From Falsiroseomonas stagni DSM 19981 (GTDB taxonomy: Bacteria; Pseudomonadota; Alphaproteobacteria; Acetobacterales; Acetobacteraceae), in NCBI RefSeq assembly GCF_900114315.1, contig NZ_FOSQ01000008.1, forward strand, positions 186,001 to 250,000: a stretch of 64,000 nt of DNA. Reading direction: 5' to 3'. The notes beneath the pieces were generated by a model. The model made no database searches and was not told where the DNA came from. It saw nothing but the letters and a program-made list of their open reading frames with translations. This document shows, one piece after another, positions 62,747 to 64,000 of the stretch. Made by a program: the position numbers and the translations under genes. How positions within the stretch are numbered: position 1 is the stretch's first letter; every line of letters starts with the position of its first letter.

Positions 62747-63658
62747 TCAGAGCCTTGCCATCTCCGCGCCCACGGCTTCGATATGCGCGACCAGCGCATT
62801 GCCTGCCGTCGCCATCGGGCTGGTCACGCGCGTGATCAGGGCGATATCGCGGTTCAGTTTGCCATCGAAGATCGGCAGCGCGGCCAGGGCACCGCCGGAG
62901 CGCGCGGAGGTACCGATGTAGCGGGGCAGCATGCCCAGATGATCGCTCTCCGAAACGAGGGAGATGGTGAAGTCGATGGAGGTGCATTCGGTCACCTGTT
63001 CCGGCATCGCCAGTCCCCTGGCGTTGAGGATGCCCTGCAGCAGGTTGCGCTGGTGGCCAACCATGGTGCAGACCCAGGGGAAGCGCGTCGCCTCCGGCCA
63101 GTCTGTCTCGGGCTGCGCGAAGAGCGGATGCTGCCGACGCGCGAAGACATGCAACTGGTCGCGGAACAGCACGCGCTGGCGGAAGCCGTCCACCAGGTCG
63201 TAGTACTCCGTGCGGCCGACGATGAAATCCACCTGGCCGCGCAGCAGGTCGAGCAGCAATTCGATCTGCACCTTCTCCACCACCTTCAGCGTTGTCTTCG
63301 CGTCGTCGCGTCGCCAGCGGCTGACCGCGCGCGGCACCACGGAGGCGGCGAGTGTAGGCAGGGTGCCGAGGGTGATGCTGCGCGTCTCGGCCTTGCGGCG
63401 CACGGCGTTGCTGACGGTGTAGTGGGCACGCTCGATGTCGTCGCGGATCAGCCGCGCATGGGAGTAGAGCACCTCCCCGACGCCGGTAGGGGAGATGCCG
63501 CGCGAGTTCCGGTCGAGAATGCGGACATTGAGCGCCGTCTCAAGCCGCTCGATGGATTTCGACAGGGCTGGCTGGGAGATGCCGAGGCGCTCGGCCGCCT
63601 TGCGGAAGCTGCCCTGTTCGATGATCACGGAGAGGTAGTAGAGCTTCTGGGCATCCAT
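62747..63658 (-). CDS. LysR-family transcriptional regulator (second paralogue)
   Basis: A 303-residue LTTR with HTH core RLGISQPALSKSIERLETAL near residue 24 and effector-domain landmarks LLDLLRGQVDFIVGRTEYYD, RVLFRDQLHVFARRQHPLFAQ and ECTSIDFTISLVSESDHLGMLP. The blocks match those of the LysR at 50189 in order and spacing. It lies at the far end of the catabolic island from its paralogue. No ATAAC palindrome was seen in the bases directly upstream of its start. Confidence 0.93.
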   Translation of the reverse strand: MDAQKLYYLSVIIEQGSFRKAAERLGISQPALSKSIERLETALNVRILDRNSRGISPTGVGEVLYSHARLIRDDIERAHYTVSNAVRRKAETRSITLGTLPTLAASVVPRAVSRWRRDDAKTTLKVVEKVQIELLLDLLRGQVDFIVGRTEYYDLVDGFRQRVLFRDQLHVFARRQHPLFAQPETDWPEATRFPWVCTMVGHQRNLLQGILNARGLAMPEQVTECTSIDFTISLVSESDHLGMLPRYIGTSARSGGALAALPIFDGKLNRDIALITRVTSPMATAGNALVAHIEAVGAEMARL

Positions 63659-63702
63659 GGTGCGGCCTCCGGCAACCCCTCAGCCTCGCCCGTGCCGATG
63701 CC

Positions 63703-63912
63703 GTGCTCTGCGCGTGCCGTGGCGGGCTTGCAGATGTACACCATTTGCCGCGTCCGGAGAGCACTGGCAGCGCCCATCTGCGCTCACGCGACCCGGCCGC
63801 GCCGCCGCGGATCGACCCGCGATTCCTGCAGATGCCCAATGACCCAAAGGTGGTTGATCGCCGGCGCATGTCTGGCCTCGCCGGGCTGCGGTTGGCCGCG
63901 AGGGTAGGCTGA
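63703..63912 (+). pseudogene. Fragment resembling the C-terminal domain of a GMC oxidoreductase
   Basis: The frame encodes HHLPRPESTGSAHLRSRDP, AAPPRIDPRFLQMPNDPKVV and then GLAGLRLAARVG before a stop. PESxGxxxLRSxDPxxPPxIDPxYL is the signature of the C-terminal substrate domain of choline-dehydrogenase-type GMC flavoproteins. Only about 60 residues remain, with no upstream FAD domain and no downstream HPxGT-type motif in this frame, so it is a remnant. This call is tentative. Confidence 0.45.
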
Positions 63913-64000
63913 GCAAGGACGAGACGCTGGGGCTTCCCGCGCTACGCCATCTCTTGGACGATGGTTTCCAAAAGGGGTCGCGTGACGAAAGCGGGGCGGG

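Overview
The window comes from a GC-rich (roughly 70%) Gram-negative alphaproteobacterium. The best guess is an Acetobacteraceae / Roseomonas-like member of the Rhodospirillales. The evidence is the family content: ChvI, an lpxK / waaA / DUF374 lipid A cluster, and many Bug (TctC-type) binding proteins. The placement is inference from gene content and was not tested by search.

Layout. 1-6004 is mostly core: the 3' end of polA, an MFS transporter, a DUF2237 protein, pckA, a HugZ-like protein and the response regulator chvI. 6090-11815 (minus strand) holds an amino-acid-type ABC binding protein and a translationally coupled operon: TetR regulator, HlyD adaptor, DevC permease, DevA ATPase and maleylacetate reductase. 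A 16-bp-arm palindrome lies just upstream of the tetR gene. 11878-13952 is a first module of an NMT1-type binding protein plus a Rieske oxygenase. 14049-20959 is envelope biogenesis: lpxK, waaA, a DUF374 acyltransferase, a GT4 glycosyltransferase, an LpxH-like phosphoesterase and a YegS-type lipid kinase. 21920-24299 is a second, divergently arranged copy of the binding protein plus Rieske module. Its Rieske gene is bracketed by inverted copies of a two-hairpin repeat.

24373-29591 (minus) is a complete oligopeptide-type ABC importer. It diverges from a catabolic run on the plus strand (29682-35827): deacylase, class II aldolase, Bug protein, MmgE/PrpD protein, flavin monooxygenase and a maleate-isomerase-like protein that lacks both catalytic cysteines. 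35935-48107 is core-like: a charged coiled protein, amtB-glnK behind a sigma-54-type promoter, a UbiH-like hydroxylase, an orphan PAS histidine kinase, a PAP2 phosphatase, a decayed MmeI-type restriction-modification gene, DUF971, Trm112, a Lon-substrate-domain protein, a thioredoxin-TPR protein and a ProX-type deacylase.

A tRNA-Gly(GCC) gene at 48244 is followed by about 760 bp of decayed DNA and then by an accessory catabolic island (49083 to the window end). The island has two paralogous LysR regulators, two SDRs, three Bug proteins, an AbrB-family permease, two further dehydrogenases, a cupin, an HpaI-type aldolase and a lone molybdenum hydroxylase large subunit. A recurring palindrome, ATAAC-N5-GTTAT or close variants, sits upstream of at least four transcription units in the island. 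It is the best candidate for a shared LysR operator and suggests that the cluster is one regulon acting on an unidentified hydroxy-acid or aromatic-type substrate.
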